From Candidatus Nitricoxidivorans perseverans (GTDB taxonomy: Bacteria > Pseudomonadota > Gammaproteobacteria > Burkholderiales > Rhodocyclaceae), in contig CP107246.1 in the NCBI GenBank assembly GCA_030246985.1, forward strand, positions 2,358,282-2,422,281: a stretch of DNA of 64,000 nt, given 5' to 3'. A program made the position numbers and the translations under genes. Position 1 is the stretch's first letter; each line of letters opens with the position of its first letter. A model generated the notes under the pieces. It had not been told where the DNA came from. It searched no databases and worked only from the letters and a program-made list of their open reading frames with translations. This document shows positions 39,969-48,152 of the stretch, piece after piece.

Positions 39969-41419
39969 CCGCCCCCGACACTCTCTACCGCACCGCCGAG
40001 CAATGTCTGCTCGCCCCCTACGGCCTCACGCCGGGGAAGATTTCCTCCGTCTTCGGCGAGCTTTTCGGCCACCGCATCGACTACGCCGACCTCTATTTCC
40101 AGTATGCCCGCTCCGAGGCCTGGAGCCTGGAGGAGGGCATCGTCAAGTCGGGCAGCTTCAACATCGAGCAGGGCGTCGGCGTGCGCGCCGTTAGCGGCGA
40201 CAAGACGGCTTTCGCCTATTCGGACGAGATCAGCCTGCCGGTCCTGCGCTCGGCCGCGCGGGCGACGCGGGCCATCGCCGCCGCCGGCGCAGCCAGTGTG
40301 GCCCCCGCCCTGAGGGGCCGCGGCCTGCCGGTGCCCCGGTCGCTCTACGCCGCCCATGACCCCATCGCCTCGTTGTCGGACAGCGAGAAGGTCCGCCTGC
40401 TGGAACGGCTGGAAGGCTTTGCGCGCGCCGCAGATTCGCGGGTGACGGAAGTCATGGCCCATGTCGCCGGCAGCTGGGAGGTGGTGCTGGTGGCCCGCTC
40501 CGATGGGCATCTGGCGGCGGATGTGCGGCCGCTGGTGCGCGTCTCTGTCACGGTGATCATGAAGGACGGCGACATGCGCGAGCAGGGGTCGGGCGGCGGC
40601 GGCGGCCGCTTCGACTATGGCTACTTCACGGACGACATGCTTCGGGAATACGCCCGGCAGGCCGTGCACCAGGCCAGCGTCAACCTCGCCGCGAAGCCGG
40701 CGCCGGCCGGCACGATGACCGTGGTGCTCGGCAGCGGCTGGCCGGGCATCCTGCTGCACGAGGCCATCGGCCACGGGCTGGAGGGCGATTTCAACCGCAA
40801 GGGCAGCTCCGCTTTCTCGGGCCGCGTCGGGAGCCGTGTCGCCGCGAAGGGCGTGACGGTGGTGGACGACGGCACGATTCCCGACCGGCGCGGCTCGCTC
40901 TCCATCGACGACGAGGGCAATCCGACACGGCGCACGGTGCTGATCGAGGATGGCATCCTGACCGGCTATATGCAGGATGTCCTCAACGCCCGCCTGATGG
41001 ACACCGAACCGACGGGCAACGGCCGGCGCGAATCCTTCGCGCACCTGCCGATCCCGCGCATGACCAACACGGTGATGCTGAACGGGGACAAGCCGCCGGA
41101 GGAAATCATCCGCTCGGTGAAGAAGGGCCTCTACGCCGCCAATTTCGGCGGAGGGCAGGTGGACATCACCAACGGCAAATTCGTCTTTTCCGCCGCCGAG
41201 GCCTATCTCATCGAAGACGGCAGGATCACGACGCCGGTCAAGGGCGCGACGCTGATCGGCAACGGACCGGACGTGCTCAAGCGCGTGTCGATGATCGGCA
41301 ACGACATGGCGCTCGATCCAGGCGTCGGCACCTGCGGCAAGGACGGCCAGAGCGTGCCCGTCGGCGTCGGCCAGCCGACGGTGAGAATCGACGGGCTGAC
41401 GGTGGGAGGCACGGGTTGA
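39965..41419 (+). CDS. tldD: metalloprotease TldD
   Basis: A 484-aa protein of normal TldD length. The metal-binding HExxxH is LLHEAIGHGLEGD (H265, E266, H270). A glycine-rich GSGGGGGRFDYGYFT and C-terminal MALDPGVGTCGKDGQSVPVGVGQP are family marks. TldD pairs with TldE/PmbA to degrade unfolded peptides and mature some antibiotics; the pmbA gene is not in the window. The ATG at 39965 overlaps the upstream stop; longer in-frame sequence lies inside the hydrolase gene. Confidence 0.96.
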   Translation: MTAPDTLYRTAEQCLLAPYGLTPGKISSVFGELFGHRIDYADLYFQYARSEAWSLEEGIVKSGSFNIEQGVGVRAVSGDKTAFAYSDEISLPVLRSAARATRAIAAAGAASVAPALRGRGLPVPRSLYAAHDPIASLSDSEKVRLLERLEGFARAADSRVTEVMAHVAGSWEVVLVARSDGHLAADVRPLVRVSVTVIMKDGDMREQGSGGGGGRFDYGYFTDDMLREYARQAVHQASVNLAAKPAPAGTMTVVLGSGWPGILLHEAIGHGLEGDFNRKGSSAFSGRVGSRVAAKGVTVVDDGTIPDRRGSLSIDDEGNPTRRTVLIEDGILTGYMQDVLNARLMDTEPTGNGRRESFAHLPIPRMTNTVMLNGDKPPEEIIRSVKKGLYAANFGGGQVDITNGKFVFSAAEAYLIEDGRITTPVKGATLIGNGPDVLKRVSMIGNDMALDPGVGTCGKDGQSVPVGVGQPTVRIDGLTVGGTG

Positions 41420-41475
41420 GCGCCGTGCTGCGATAGAATCCCACTTTTGTAATAGAGCCGAGCCGCCAAGCCGCC

Positions 41476-42543
41476 ATGAAACACATCGTCGACGACGTTC
41501 GCATCCGCGAGATCAAGGAACTCTCGCCCCCCGCCCACATCCTGCGCGAGTTCCCCGCCACCGAAAAGGCTTCGGAGACGACCTTCGAAGCCCGCGCCGG
41601 CATCCACCGCATCCTTCACGGGGCCGACGACCGCCTGCTCGTCGTCGTCGGCCCCTGCTCGATCCACGACGCCGACCAGGCGGTGGAGTACGCGCGCCGG
41701 CTCAAGACCGAGCACGACCGGCTCTCCGGCGATCTTCTGATCCTGATGCGCGTCTATTTCGAGAAGCCGCGCACGACGGTCGGCTGGAAAGGGCTCATCA
41801 ACGACCCGCACCTCGACGGCAGCTTCAGGATCAACGAGGGCCTGCGCCTGGCCCGCCGGCTGCTGTGGGAGATCAACGAGCTGGGCCTGCCCTGCGGCAC
41901 CGAGTTCCTCGACACCATCACGCCGCAATACACGGCCGACCTCATCGCCTGGGGCGCCATCGGCGCGCGCACCACCGAGAGCCAGGTGCACCGCGAGCTG
42001 GCGTCCGGCCTGTCGTGCTCCGTCGGCTTCAAGAACGGCACCGACGGCAACGTCAGGATCGCCGTCGACGCCATCAAGGCGGCGGCGAGCCCGCACCACT
42101 TCCTGTCGGTGACCAAGGCCGGCCATTCGGCCATCGTCTCGACCAACGGCAACGAGGACTGCCACCTGATCCTGCGCGGCGGCAAGCACCCGAATTTCGA
42201 CGCAGCCAGCGTCGAGGCCGCCTGCGCGGAACTGGGCAGGGCGGGCCTGGCGGCGCGGGTGATGGTCGACTTCTCCCACGCCAACAGCCGCAAGGATTAC
42301 AAGCGGCAGATGGAGGTGGCAACCGACGTGGGCGCGCAGCTCGCGGCCGGCGACGAGCGCATCTTCGGCGTCATGGTCGAATCCCACCTCAAGGAAGGCC
42401 GCCAGGACATCAAGCCCGGCATGGCGCTCGACCACGGCGTTTCCGTCACCGACGCCTGCATCGGCTGGGAGGACACGGTGGCGATGCTGGATCTCCTCGC
42501 CGACGCCGTGAACAAGCGCCGGCTGGCGCTTGCCGACCGCTAG
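41476..42543 (+). CDS. aroG: 3-deoxy-7-phosphoheptulonate synthase, class I
   Basis: A 355-aa AroF/G/H-type DAHP synthase that condenses PEP and erythrose-4-phosphate. Motifs: VVVGPCSIHD, MRVYFEKPRTTVGWKGLINDP, KNGTDG, and DFSHANSRKDYKRQ. The N-terminal RIREIKELSPPAHI extension, where the aromatic amino acid regulator binds, is present. A -10-like TAGAAT lies at 41434-41439. Which amino acid inhibits it cannot be read here; the gene symbol is for the family as a whole. Confidence 0.93.
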   Translation: MKHIVDDVRIREIKELSPPAHILREFPATEKASETTFEARAGIHRILHGADDRLLVVVGPCSIHDADQAVEYARRLKTEHDRLSGDLLILMRVYFEKPRTTVGWKGLINDPHLDGSFRINEGLRLARRLLWEINELGLPCGTEFLDTITPQYTADLIAWGAIGARTTESQVHRELASGLSCSVGFKNGTDGNVRIAVDAIKAAASPHHFLSVTKAGHSAIVSTNGNEDCHLILRGGKHPNFDAASVEAACAELGRAGLAARVMVDFSHANSRKDYKRQMEVATDVGAQLAAGDERIFGVMVESHLKEGRQDIKPGMALDHGVSVTDACIGWEDTVAMLDLLADAVNKRRLALADR

Positions 42544-42558
42544 CCCGCGGATTTCAAG

Positions 42559-44088
42559 ATGACCTACGGCGGCCCCGATTCCCGCCGCCTTTTCTGGGCG
42601 CTGCTGCCGCTCGCGCTGGCTTTCCGCTTCTGGCTGGCGGCGGCTTTCCCCATCACCGGCGACGAGGCGTATTTCGTCGATTGGGGCCGGCATCCCGACT
42701 GGGGATTCTACGATCATCCGCCGATGGTCGGCTGGTGGCTGGCGGCGCTGCTTTCCGTCTCCGGCGCTGAATGGTGGCTGCGGCTGCCCGCGGTCGTGCA
42801 ACCCGCGTTTCTCGCCCTGGCCGTGGCCTGGACGCTCTCGTCCGTCTGCCGCGACGTGGAGCGGGAGCGCGCCTGGTGGGCGGCCCTGCTGGTGTTGCTC
42901 GCCCCCGTCGATGTCTGGAACGTCTTCATCACCACCGACACGCCGCTCGTCTATTTCGCGGTGCTGTCCGGCCTGGCCTGGCTCAAGGCGGGGCGCAGCG
43001 ACGACGACCCGCGCTGGTACCTGGCCGCCGGCCTCCTGCTGGCGGGCGCCGTGCTGTCCAAGTATTTCGCCGCCCTGCTCGGTTTCGCTTATCTGATCGA
43101 CGTATTGCTGGTGCGCCGGCGACCGCGGGCCTGGGCGGGGCTGGCCGTCGCCTACGCCGCCGTCCTGCCGGCGCTGACGCTCATGGCCTGGTGGAACGCC
43201 GGCCATTGCTGGACGAACGTCCTCTTCAACTTCGTCAATCGCCACGAGGATGCCGGTTTTTCCTGGCGCACGCCGCTGCTCTATGCGGCGACGCTGGCCT
43301 ATGTGCTGACGCCGCCGGGCCTGTGGCTGCTCCTGCGCGGCGATCCCTCCCGCGTTGGGCGGCGCTCGCTGGCGATGCTGTCCGCCATTCCCTTCCTGAT
43401 CTTCGCCGGCCTGTCGCTGGTCAAGACCGTCGGCCTGCACTGGCTGCTCGCCTTCGTGCCCTTCGCGCTCCTCTGGCTGGCCCTGTCCCTGCCCCTGCCG
43501 ACCCTGCGCCGGCTGGCGACGTTCTTCATCGGGTTCGCCGCGCTGCATGTGGCGGCGATCGCCGTCGCTTCCCGCCTGCCGCTGGAAACCTGGCAGCGGC
43601 TGAAAATCCACAACGGCGTCGTGCTGACCTTCGAATCGCAGGCCCTGCTGGAGCGACTCAAACCCTTCGGGGCGGATCATGTATTCGCAATGGACGGCTA
43701 TTCCAGCGCATCGACGCTTGGATTCAACTCGCAAAAGGCGGGCGGACAGCGGTTCATCGTCCTCGGGCCGGGATCGAGCCACGCGCGCAACGACGACTTC
43801 CTGACCGACTTCCGGACGCTGGACGGAAAGAACATCCTCGTGCTGAGGAAGACCGAGCCGCGGCCCGACGAGTACAGGCCCTGGTTCCGCGAAGTGGCCA
43901 TCGAGCGCTTCGATCATCGCGGCGCTCGGTTCTGGGTGGTGCGGGGCCGCGGCTTCGACTATGTCGCCTACCGGGACGGCGTGCTGGCGAAGGCGCGCGA
44001 TGCCTGGTACGCCGTGCCGCGGTGGCTGCCGCAGACGGGCTGTTATTTCTGCGACCGTTATTTCGGCGGTTCTTCATGCATCCGCTGA
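42559..44088 (+). CDS. glycosyltransferase family 39 membrane protein (ArnT/PMT_2-like)
   Basis: A 509-aa integral membrane protein with many hydrophobic helices in residues 10-345. The first periplasmic loop carries ITGDEAYFVDWGRHPDWGFYDHPP, with the acidic residue and the DHPP pattern typical of GT39/GT-C enzymes that take sugars from lipid-linked donors. A soluble periplasmic C-terminal domain of about 140 residues follows. It overlaps a prenyl-phosphate phosphoribosyltransferase-like gene by 13 bases, so the donor may be a polyprenyl-phosphate pentose. The acceptor (lipid A, glycan or protein) is unknown. Confidence 0.88.
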   Translation: MTYGGPDSRRLFWALLPLALAFRFWLAAAFPITGDEAYFVDWGRHPDWGFYDHPPMVGWWLAALLSVSGAEWWLRLPAVVQPAFLALAVAWTLSSVCRDVERERAWWAALLVLLAPVDVWNVFITTDTPLVYFAVLSGLAWLKAGRSDDDPRWYLAAGLLLAGAVLSKYFAALLGFAYLIDVLLVRRRPRAWAGLAVAYAAVLPALTLMAWWNAGHCWTNVLFNFVNRHEDAGFSWRTPLLYAATLAYVLTPPGLWLLLRGDPSRVGRRSLAMLSAIPFLIFAGLSLVKTVGLHWLLAFVPFALLWLALSLPLPTLRRLATFFIGFAALHVAAIAVASRLPLETWQRLKIHNGVVLTFESQALLERLKPFGADHVFAMDGYSSASTLGFNSQKAGGQRFIVLGPGSSHARNDDFLTDFRTLDGKNILVLRKTEPRPDEYRPWFREVAIERFDHRGARFWVVRGRGFDYVAYRDGVLAKARDAWYAVPRWLPQTGCYFCDRYFGGSSCIR

Positions 44089-44939
44089 TCCGGCTGCTTC
44101 GCCCCCATCAATGGGTCAAGAACGGCTTCGTCTTCGTCGGCCTGCTGTTCGGCCACGCCTGGGACGACGCGCGCATGCCCCTGCTGGCGGCGATCGCCTT
44201 CGCGGCCTTCTGCCTGCTGTCCTCGGCGGTCTATGTGATGAACGACATCGTCGACCGGGAACAGGACCGGCTGCACCCGGAAAAGAAGCTCCGGCCCCTG
44301 GCCAGCGGAGCCGTCGGCATCGAAGCCGCCATCGCCCTGGGCGCCGCCTGCCTTGCCGGCGGGCTGGCGCTGGCCGTGGCGGGCGGCGGCGCGCTTGCGG
44401 CGATCCTCGGCGCCTACCTGCTGCTGAACCTCGCCTACAGCCACGGCCTCAAGCACGTGGTGGTGCTCGACGTATTCCTCATCGCCGCCGGCTTCATGCT
44501 GCGGCTGCTGGCCGGCACCGTCGGCATCGGCATCGAACCTTCCCGCTGGCTGCTGCTGTGCGGCCTGATGCTGACGCTGTTCCTCGGCTTCGCCAAGCGC
44601 CGGGCGGAACTCAACGCGCTGATGGCCGAAAGCGGCGGCCACCGCCGGGTGCTGGACCACTACACGCCGGCCATGCTCGACCAGTTCATCACCGTCGTCG
44701 CCGCCGCGACCGTGATCGCCTACAGCCTCTACACCGTCAGCCCCGAAACCGAGGCCCTTCACGGCACGCCCTGGCTGATCGCCACCGTCCCCCTCGTGCT
44801 GTACGGCCTGCTGCGCTACCTGTTCCTGTTGCATCGTCGCGGCGGCGGCGGCGACCCGTCGCGGGAACTCCTGACCGATCGGCACCTGATGGCCGCCTTT
44901 CTCGGCTGGCTGGCGCTGGTGGTGTTCCTGCTGGCTTGA
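44076..44939 (+). CDS. UbiA-family prenyltransferase, decaprenyl-phosphate phosphoribosyltransferase-like
   Basis: A 287-aa membrane protein. LRPHQWVKNGFVFVGLLFGH and the Mg-binding MNDIVDREQDRLHPEKKLRPL (NDxxDxxxD) are the marks of the UbiA branch that transfers phosphoribose to a polyprenyl phosphate, and FAKRRAELNAL is a third typical segment. In mycobacteria this enzyme starts synthesis of decaprenyl-phosphate arabinose. The ATG lies inside the end of the GT39 gene, suggesting coupled translation. No DprE1/DprE2 epimerase genes are nearby. Its stop codon lies inside the -35 box of the tmRNA promoter. Confidence 0.9.
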   Translation: MHPLIRLLRPHQWVKNGFVFVGLLFGHAWDDARMPLLAAIAFAAFCLLSSAVYVMNDIVDREQDRLHPEKKLRPLASGAVGIEAAIALGAACLAGGLALAVAGGGALAAILGAYLLLNLAYSHGLKHVVVLDVFLIAAGFMLRLLAGTVGIGIEPSRWLLLCGLMLTLFLGFAKRRAELNALMAESGGHRRVLDHYTPAMLDQFITVVAAATVIAYSLYTVSPETEALHGTPWLIATVPLVLYGLLRYLFLLHRRGGGGDPSRELLTDRHLMAAFLGWLALVVFLLA

Positions 44940-44964
44940 ATTCGCGCCCGCCTCCCCCCATAAT
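44936..44964 (+). promoter_or_regulatory. sigma-70 promoter of the tmRNA gene
   Basis: TTGAAT (44936-44941), exactly 17 bases, then CATAAT (44959-44964). It sits just upstream of the acceptor piece and overlaps the stop codon of the preceding gene. Transcription would start near 44971. Confidence 0.65.
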
Positions 44965-44970
44965 GACGGC

Positions 44971-45190
44971 ACGGTCGTAATTCCGGCAAACCGGAAGCGT
45001 TCTGGACGCGGGTTCGATTCCCGCCACCTCCACCACTGGGGGGGTGTACTGGCTTCGACAGGGCGACAGATGGCGAGCAGGCGGCCCGAAAGGCGACGGA
45101 CGTAATCCGCGCAAATCCACAAACGCCAACGATGAGCGTTTTGCACTGGCCGCCTAAGGCCTATGCCGAGGCCGCTTTAGCCTTGTAACC
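44971..45190 (+). ncRNA. ssrA: transfer-messenger RNA, circularly permuted two-piece (betaproteobacterial type)
   Basis: The 3' tRNA-like half comes first: a T-arm GCGGG-TTCGATT-CCCGC and acceptor strand CACCTCC-A-CCA ending at 45035. Only four bases later the 5' half begins with GGGGGTG at 45040, which pairs with CACCTCC over seven positions, then GTACTGGCTTCGACA (D-loop-like). The tag frame at 45125-45157 reads ANDERFALAA followed by TAA, a betaproteobacterial tmRNA tag. This order, acceptor piece before coding piece, is the permuted form in which processing yields two RNA chains. tmRNA with SmpB rescues stalled ribosomes and tags proteins for proteolysis. The outer ends are approximate. 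Confidence 0.9.
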
Positions 45191-45200
45191 AAAGAAAAGC

Positions 45201-45226
45201 CGGCGGGGACCTTCGGGTTCCCGCCG
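45201..45226 (+). terminator. terminator of the tmRNA gene
   Basis: GGCGGGGACC (45202-45211), TTCG loop, GGTTCCCGCC (45216-45225), one G-T pair, extended by C45201-G45226. The following TCATTTCC is only weakly T-rich. Confidence 0.85.
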
Positions 45227-45258
45227 TCATTTCCAGGGAGGTTTCCGGCGCGGTGGAA

Positions 45259-47412
45259 TCAGTCGTGCCGCCGCGATGCCGCGACGAAGGTGTCGCTGCG
45301 CGCGGGCGGCTTGAGCGGGTCGTCCTCGCCGGCGTACTCGGCGCGCGAATAAACCTTTTCGAGCGCCTGGTCGGCGGTGGAGAAGAAGCGGTGCTCGCCG
45401 ATCATTTTCCACAGCCCGGTGGCCTGCATGACGTCGATCACCTGTTTCTTGAGGCCCGAGAAAAGCACGACGACGCCGCTTTCGTTGAGCCGTTCGACCA
45501 GATGATGGATCACTTCTTCGCCGGAGGCGTCGATGTCGTTGATGCCGTCGCCGACGATGAGCACGTAGGGTGCGTCCGGGTTGTTCGCCACCGCCTCGAG
45601 TACGGCGTCCTCGAAATAGGAGACGTTGGCGAAGTAGAGGCGGCCGTCGAAGCGGATCGCCGTGACCACGTTGGAGGCCGGCAGGTGATGGACCTTCGCG
45701 TCGCGCAGCGTACCGTCGTGGAAGCGGCCGAGGATGGCGACGCGCGGCTTCATCGTCTGGTAGAGGAACAGCACCAGCGCGAGGCCGGCGCCGACCATGA
45801 TGCCGCGGTCCAGGTGCGGCGCCGCCAGCAGGGTGACGGCGAAGGTGGCGACGGCGACGATGCCGTCGACGCGGCTGGCCTTCCATGCGTGCTTGATCGC
45901 CTTTGGCGTGACGAGACTCGTCACCGCCAGCAGGATGATGACCGCCAGCACGGCCTTGGGCAGGTGATAGAGATACGGGGTCAGGAACAGCAGCGTGACG
46001 GCGACGAATACGCCGTTGAACACCGAGGCCAGGCCCGTCTTCGCGCCGGCCTGGAGGTTGATCGCCGAGCCGGTGAAGGAGCCGCAGGACGGATAGGCCT
46101 GGAAGAAGGCGCCGCCGAGGTTCGACAGACCCTGCCCGATCAGCTCCTGGTTCGGGTCGAGGCGCTGCTTGGTCTGCGCCGCCAGCGCCTTGGCCATGGA
46201 GATCGTCTCCATGAAGGCGACCAGAGCGACGATGAAGGCGGCGGACAGCAGGGACAGCAGAGCGTCCCAGGTCAGCGTCGGCAGCCGGAAGGAAGGCAGG
46301 CCGGCGGGAATGCTGCCCACGACGTCGCCCCCCCCCGACAGCAGCATCTCGCCCTTCTCGATCTTCTTGACATGCCAGTCGTGGCCGTCGATTTGCGCGC
46401 CGGCGGGCGCCGCGCCCCTGACATGGATCTGCGCCGCTCCGCCCTCCGCGGCCGGCACGAGCTCGAAGTGCAGGCGGTTGATCTTGGCCTTGCGCGCCTT
46501 GTTCTGCGCCTCCAGGGATTTCAGTTGGATCTGCAACAGGTCGAGATCGTGGCGCAGATCCGCCGTGGCATGGGCATCGTGCGCCTTCTCGGCGGCGCGC
46601 AGTCGCGTCGATTTTGCCGTGAATTCCGTCATCAGCTCGCCGATCCTGCGGTCGGCCTCGACATAGCCCGTCACGAGTTCCCGCGCGGCGGGATCGACGA
46701 TCTGGTCCGGACCGGCCTTGGCCTTCTTCTCGTAGCCGGTGGCCACGCTGACGAGAATGGTGATGACCACGGTGATCAGCACGCTGGGCTTGGCGAGCGC
46801 GGGAATCTTCTTCAGCCCCAGCATGAGCGCCAGCGCCAGGAGGGACATGGCGAGCGTCGGCAGGTGGGTCTGCGGCAGGTAGCCCATCATCTCCCAGATG
46901 TCCTTGAGGAAGGAATCCGAGCGGCCCTTGGGGATGCCCAGGAACATGTCGAGCTGGGACAGCGCGATGATGATGGCCGCCGCGTTGATGAAGCCCAGGA
47001 TGACCGGGTGCGAGACGAAATTGACGATGGTGCCCAGCTTGAAGGCCCCCATGCCGAACTGGATGACGCCCACCATCAGCGTCAGCAGTAGCGCCAGGCC
47101 GATGTATTCCTCGGTGAAGGGCACCGCCAGCGGCGTGACGGCGGCGGCGGTCATCAGGGAAACGATGGCCACCGGCCCGGAGAGCAGTTGCCGCGAGGAA
47201 CCCCAGAGCGCACCCAGGATGGCCGGGATGAACGCCGTGTAGAGACCGAAATAGATCGGCAGGCCCGAAAGCTGCGCGTAGGCCATCGCCTTGGGCACCA
47301 GCACCAGCGCGCCGACGATGCCGGCCATCAAATCGCCGCGAAAGACGACCGAATTGATCGGGAACCAGGACAGGAAAGGGAAAAGGCGCAGCAGCAGCGT
47401 GTTGGCGAACAT
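45259..47412 (-). CDS. SulP family anion transporter with STAS domain and an extra internal insert
   Basis: A 717-aa transporter. The membrane domain begins FRGDLMAGIVGALVLVPKAMAYAQLSGLP; the SulP signature NQELIGQGLSNLGGAFFQAYPSCGSFTGSAIN is present, and a STAS domain occupies the C-terminal ~150 residues. SulP proteins carry sulfate, bicarbonate and related anions. Between two membrane segments (about residues 227-362) lies a charged, helical, coiled-coil-like insert that its paralogue at 51796 lacks. A good SD (GAGGA) supports the ATG at 47412; earlier in-frame starts are weaker. It is divergent from a carbonic anhydrase gene, which hints at bicarbonate. Confidence 0.9.
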   Translation of the reverse strand: MFANTLLLRLFPFLSWFPINSVVFRGDLMAGIVGALVLVPKAMAYAQLSGLPIYFGLYTAFIPAILGALWGSSRQLLSGPVAIVSLMTAAAVTPLAVPFTEEYIGLALLLTLMVGVIQFGMGAFKLGTIVNFVSHPVILGFINAAAIIIALSQLDMFLGIPKGRSDSFLKDIWEMMGYLPQTHLPTLAMSLLALALMLGLKKIPALAKPSVLITVVITILVSVATGYEKKAKAGPDQIVDPAARELVTGYVEADRRIGELMTEFTAKSTRLRAAEKAHDAHATADLRHDLDLLQIQLKSLEAQNKARKAKINRLHFELVPAAEGGAAQIHVRGAAPAGAQIDGHDWHVKKIEKGEMLLSGGGDVVGSIPAGLPSFRLPTLTWDALLSLLSAAFIVALVAFMETISMAKALAAQTKQRLDPNQELIGQGLSNLGGAFFQAYPSCGSFTGSAINLQAGAKTGLASVFNGVFVAVTLLFLTPYLYHLPKAVLAVIILLAVTSLVTPKAIKHAWKASRVDGIVAVATFAVTLLAAPHLDRGIMVGAGLALVLFLYQTMKPRVAILGRFHDGTLRDAKVHHLPASNVVTAIRFDGRLYFANVSYFEDAVLEAVANNPDAPYVLIVGDGINDIDASGEEVIHHLVERLNESGVVVLFSGLKKQVIDVMQATGLWKMIGEHRFFSTADQALEKVYSRAEYAGEDDPLKPPARSDTFVAASRRHD

Positions 47413-47587
47413 GGGAATCCTCGGGGACGTATCGGGCATTGGCGTAAAATGCGCACCCGAATGATGCGAACTACAACGGATACGCTGCAAACCGCAGCAT
47501 TTTATCCCCGCTATGCGGCGCGAACGAGCAAGGCGTGTTATTTGGGTATCACCCTGATTTATCCCTTCCAATCTCAAAGGAAAGACC

Positions 47588-48148
47588 GTGATCCGAAAGA
47601 ATCCCAGCGGCGACCTGCCGCTGATCCACGAGTCCGCCTATGTGGACGCCACGGCCATCATCTGCGGCAAGGTGGTCATCGCCGAGAACGTCTTCGTCGG
47701 CCCCTACGCGGTGATTCGCGCCGACGAGGTGAACCAGGCGGGCGGGATGGAGCCGGTCCTGATCGGCGCGCATTCCAACATCCAGGATGGCGTGGTGATC
47801 CACTCGAAGGCCGGCGGCCTGGTCATGATCGGCGAGCATACGTCGATCGCCCACCGATCCATCGTCCATGGGCCCTGCGAGGTGGGCAGCCACGTCTTCA
47901 TTGGCTTCAACTCGGTGCTGTTCAACTGCACCGTGGGCGACCGCTCGGTCGTGCGCCACAACTCGGTGGTGGAGGGTTGCCGCATTCCGCCGGGCTTCCA
48001 CATTCCGTCGACCAGCAACATTCGCTCGGACGCCGATCTCGCCGGCATCGAGCAGGTGACGCCGCAGGCGGCCGACTTCTCGGAATCGGTGGCCCTCGCC
48101 AACCACGAGCTGGTCAAGGGCTACAAGAAGCTCCAGAACGAGTTCTGA
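47588..48148 (+). CDS. gamma-class carbonic anhydrase-like protein (left-handed beta-helix)
   Basis: A 186-aa left-handed parallel beta-helix protein built from hexapeptide repeats. The three zinc-binding histidines of gamma carbonic anhydrases are conserved: H72 in NIQDGVVIH, and H89 and H94 in IAHRSIVHG. A loop EVNQAGGMEPV interrupts the helix as in Cam-type enzymes. The start is GTG at 47588 with SD AAAGGA. It is divergent from the SulP gene across a 175-base region, so the pair may act together in CO2/bicarbonate handling. Activity is inferred from the histidines only. Confidence 0.88.
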   Translation: MIRKNPSGDLPLIHESAYVDATAIICGKVVIAENVFVGPYAVIRADEVNQAGGMEPVLIGAHSNIQDGVVIHSKAGGLVMIGEHTSIAHRSIVHGPCEVGSHVFIGFNSVLFNCTVGDRSVVRHNSVVEGCRIPPGFHIPSTSNIRSDADLAGIEQVTPQAADFSESVALANHELVKGYKKLQNEF

Positions 48149-48152
48149 CCGC

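Noticed and set aside
43754-44077. Minus-strand frame opposite the GT39 gene end
   Set aside because: Arg-rich shadow of the well-supported membrane glycosyltransferase frame.
45000-45035. A separate tRNA gene suggested by GGTTCGATTCCCGCC...CCA
   Set aside because: There is no anticodon arm or 5' acceptor strand before it; the pairing strand lies just after it, together with a tmRNA tag, so it is the acceptor piece of a permuted tmRNA.
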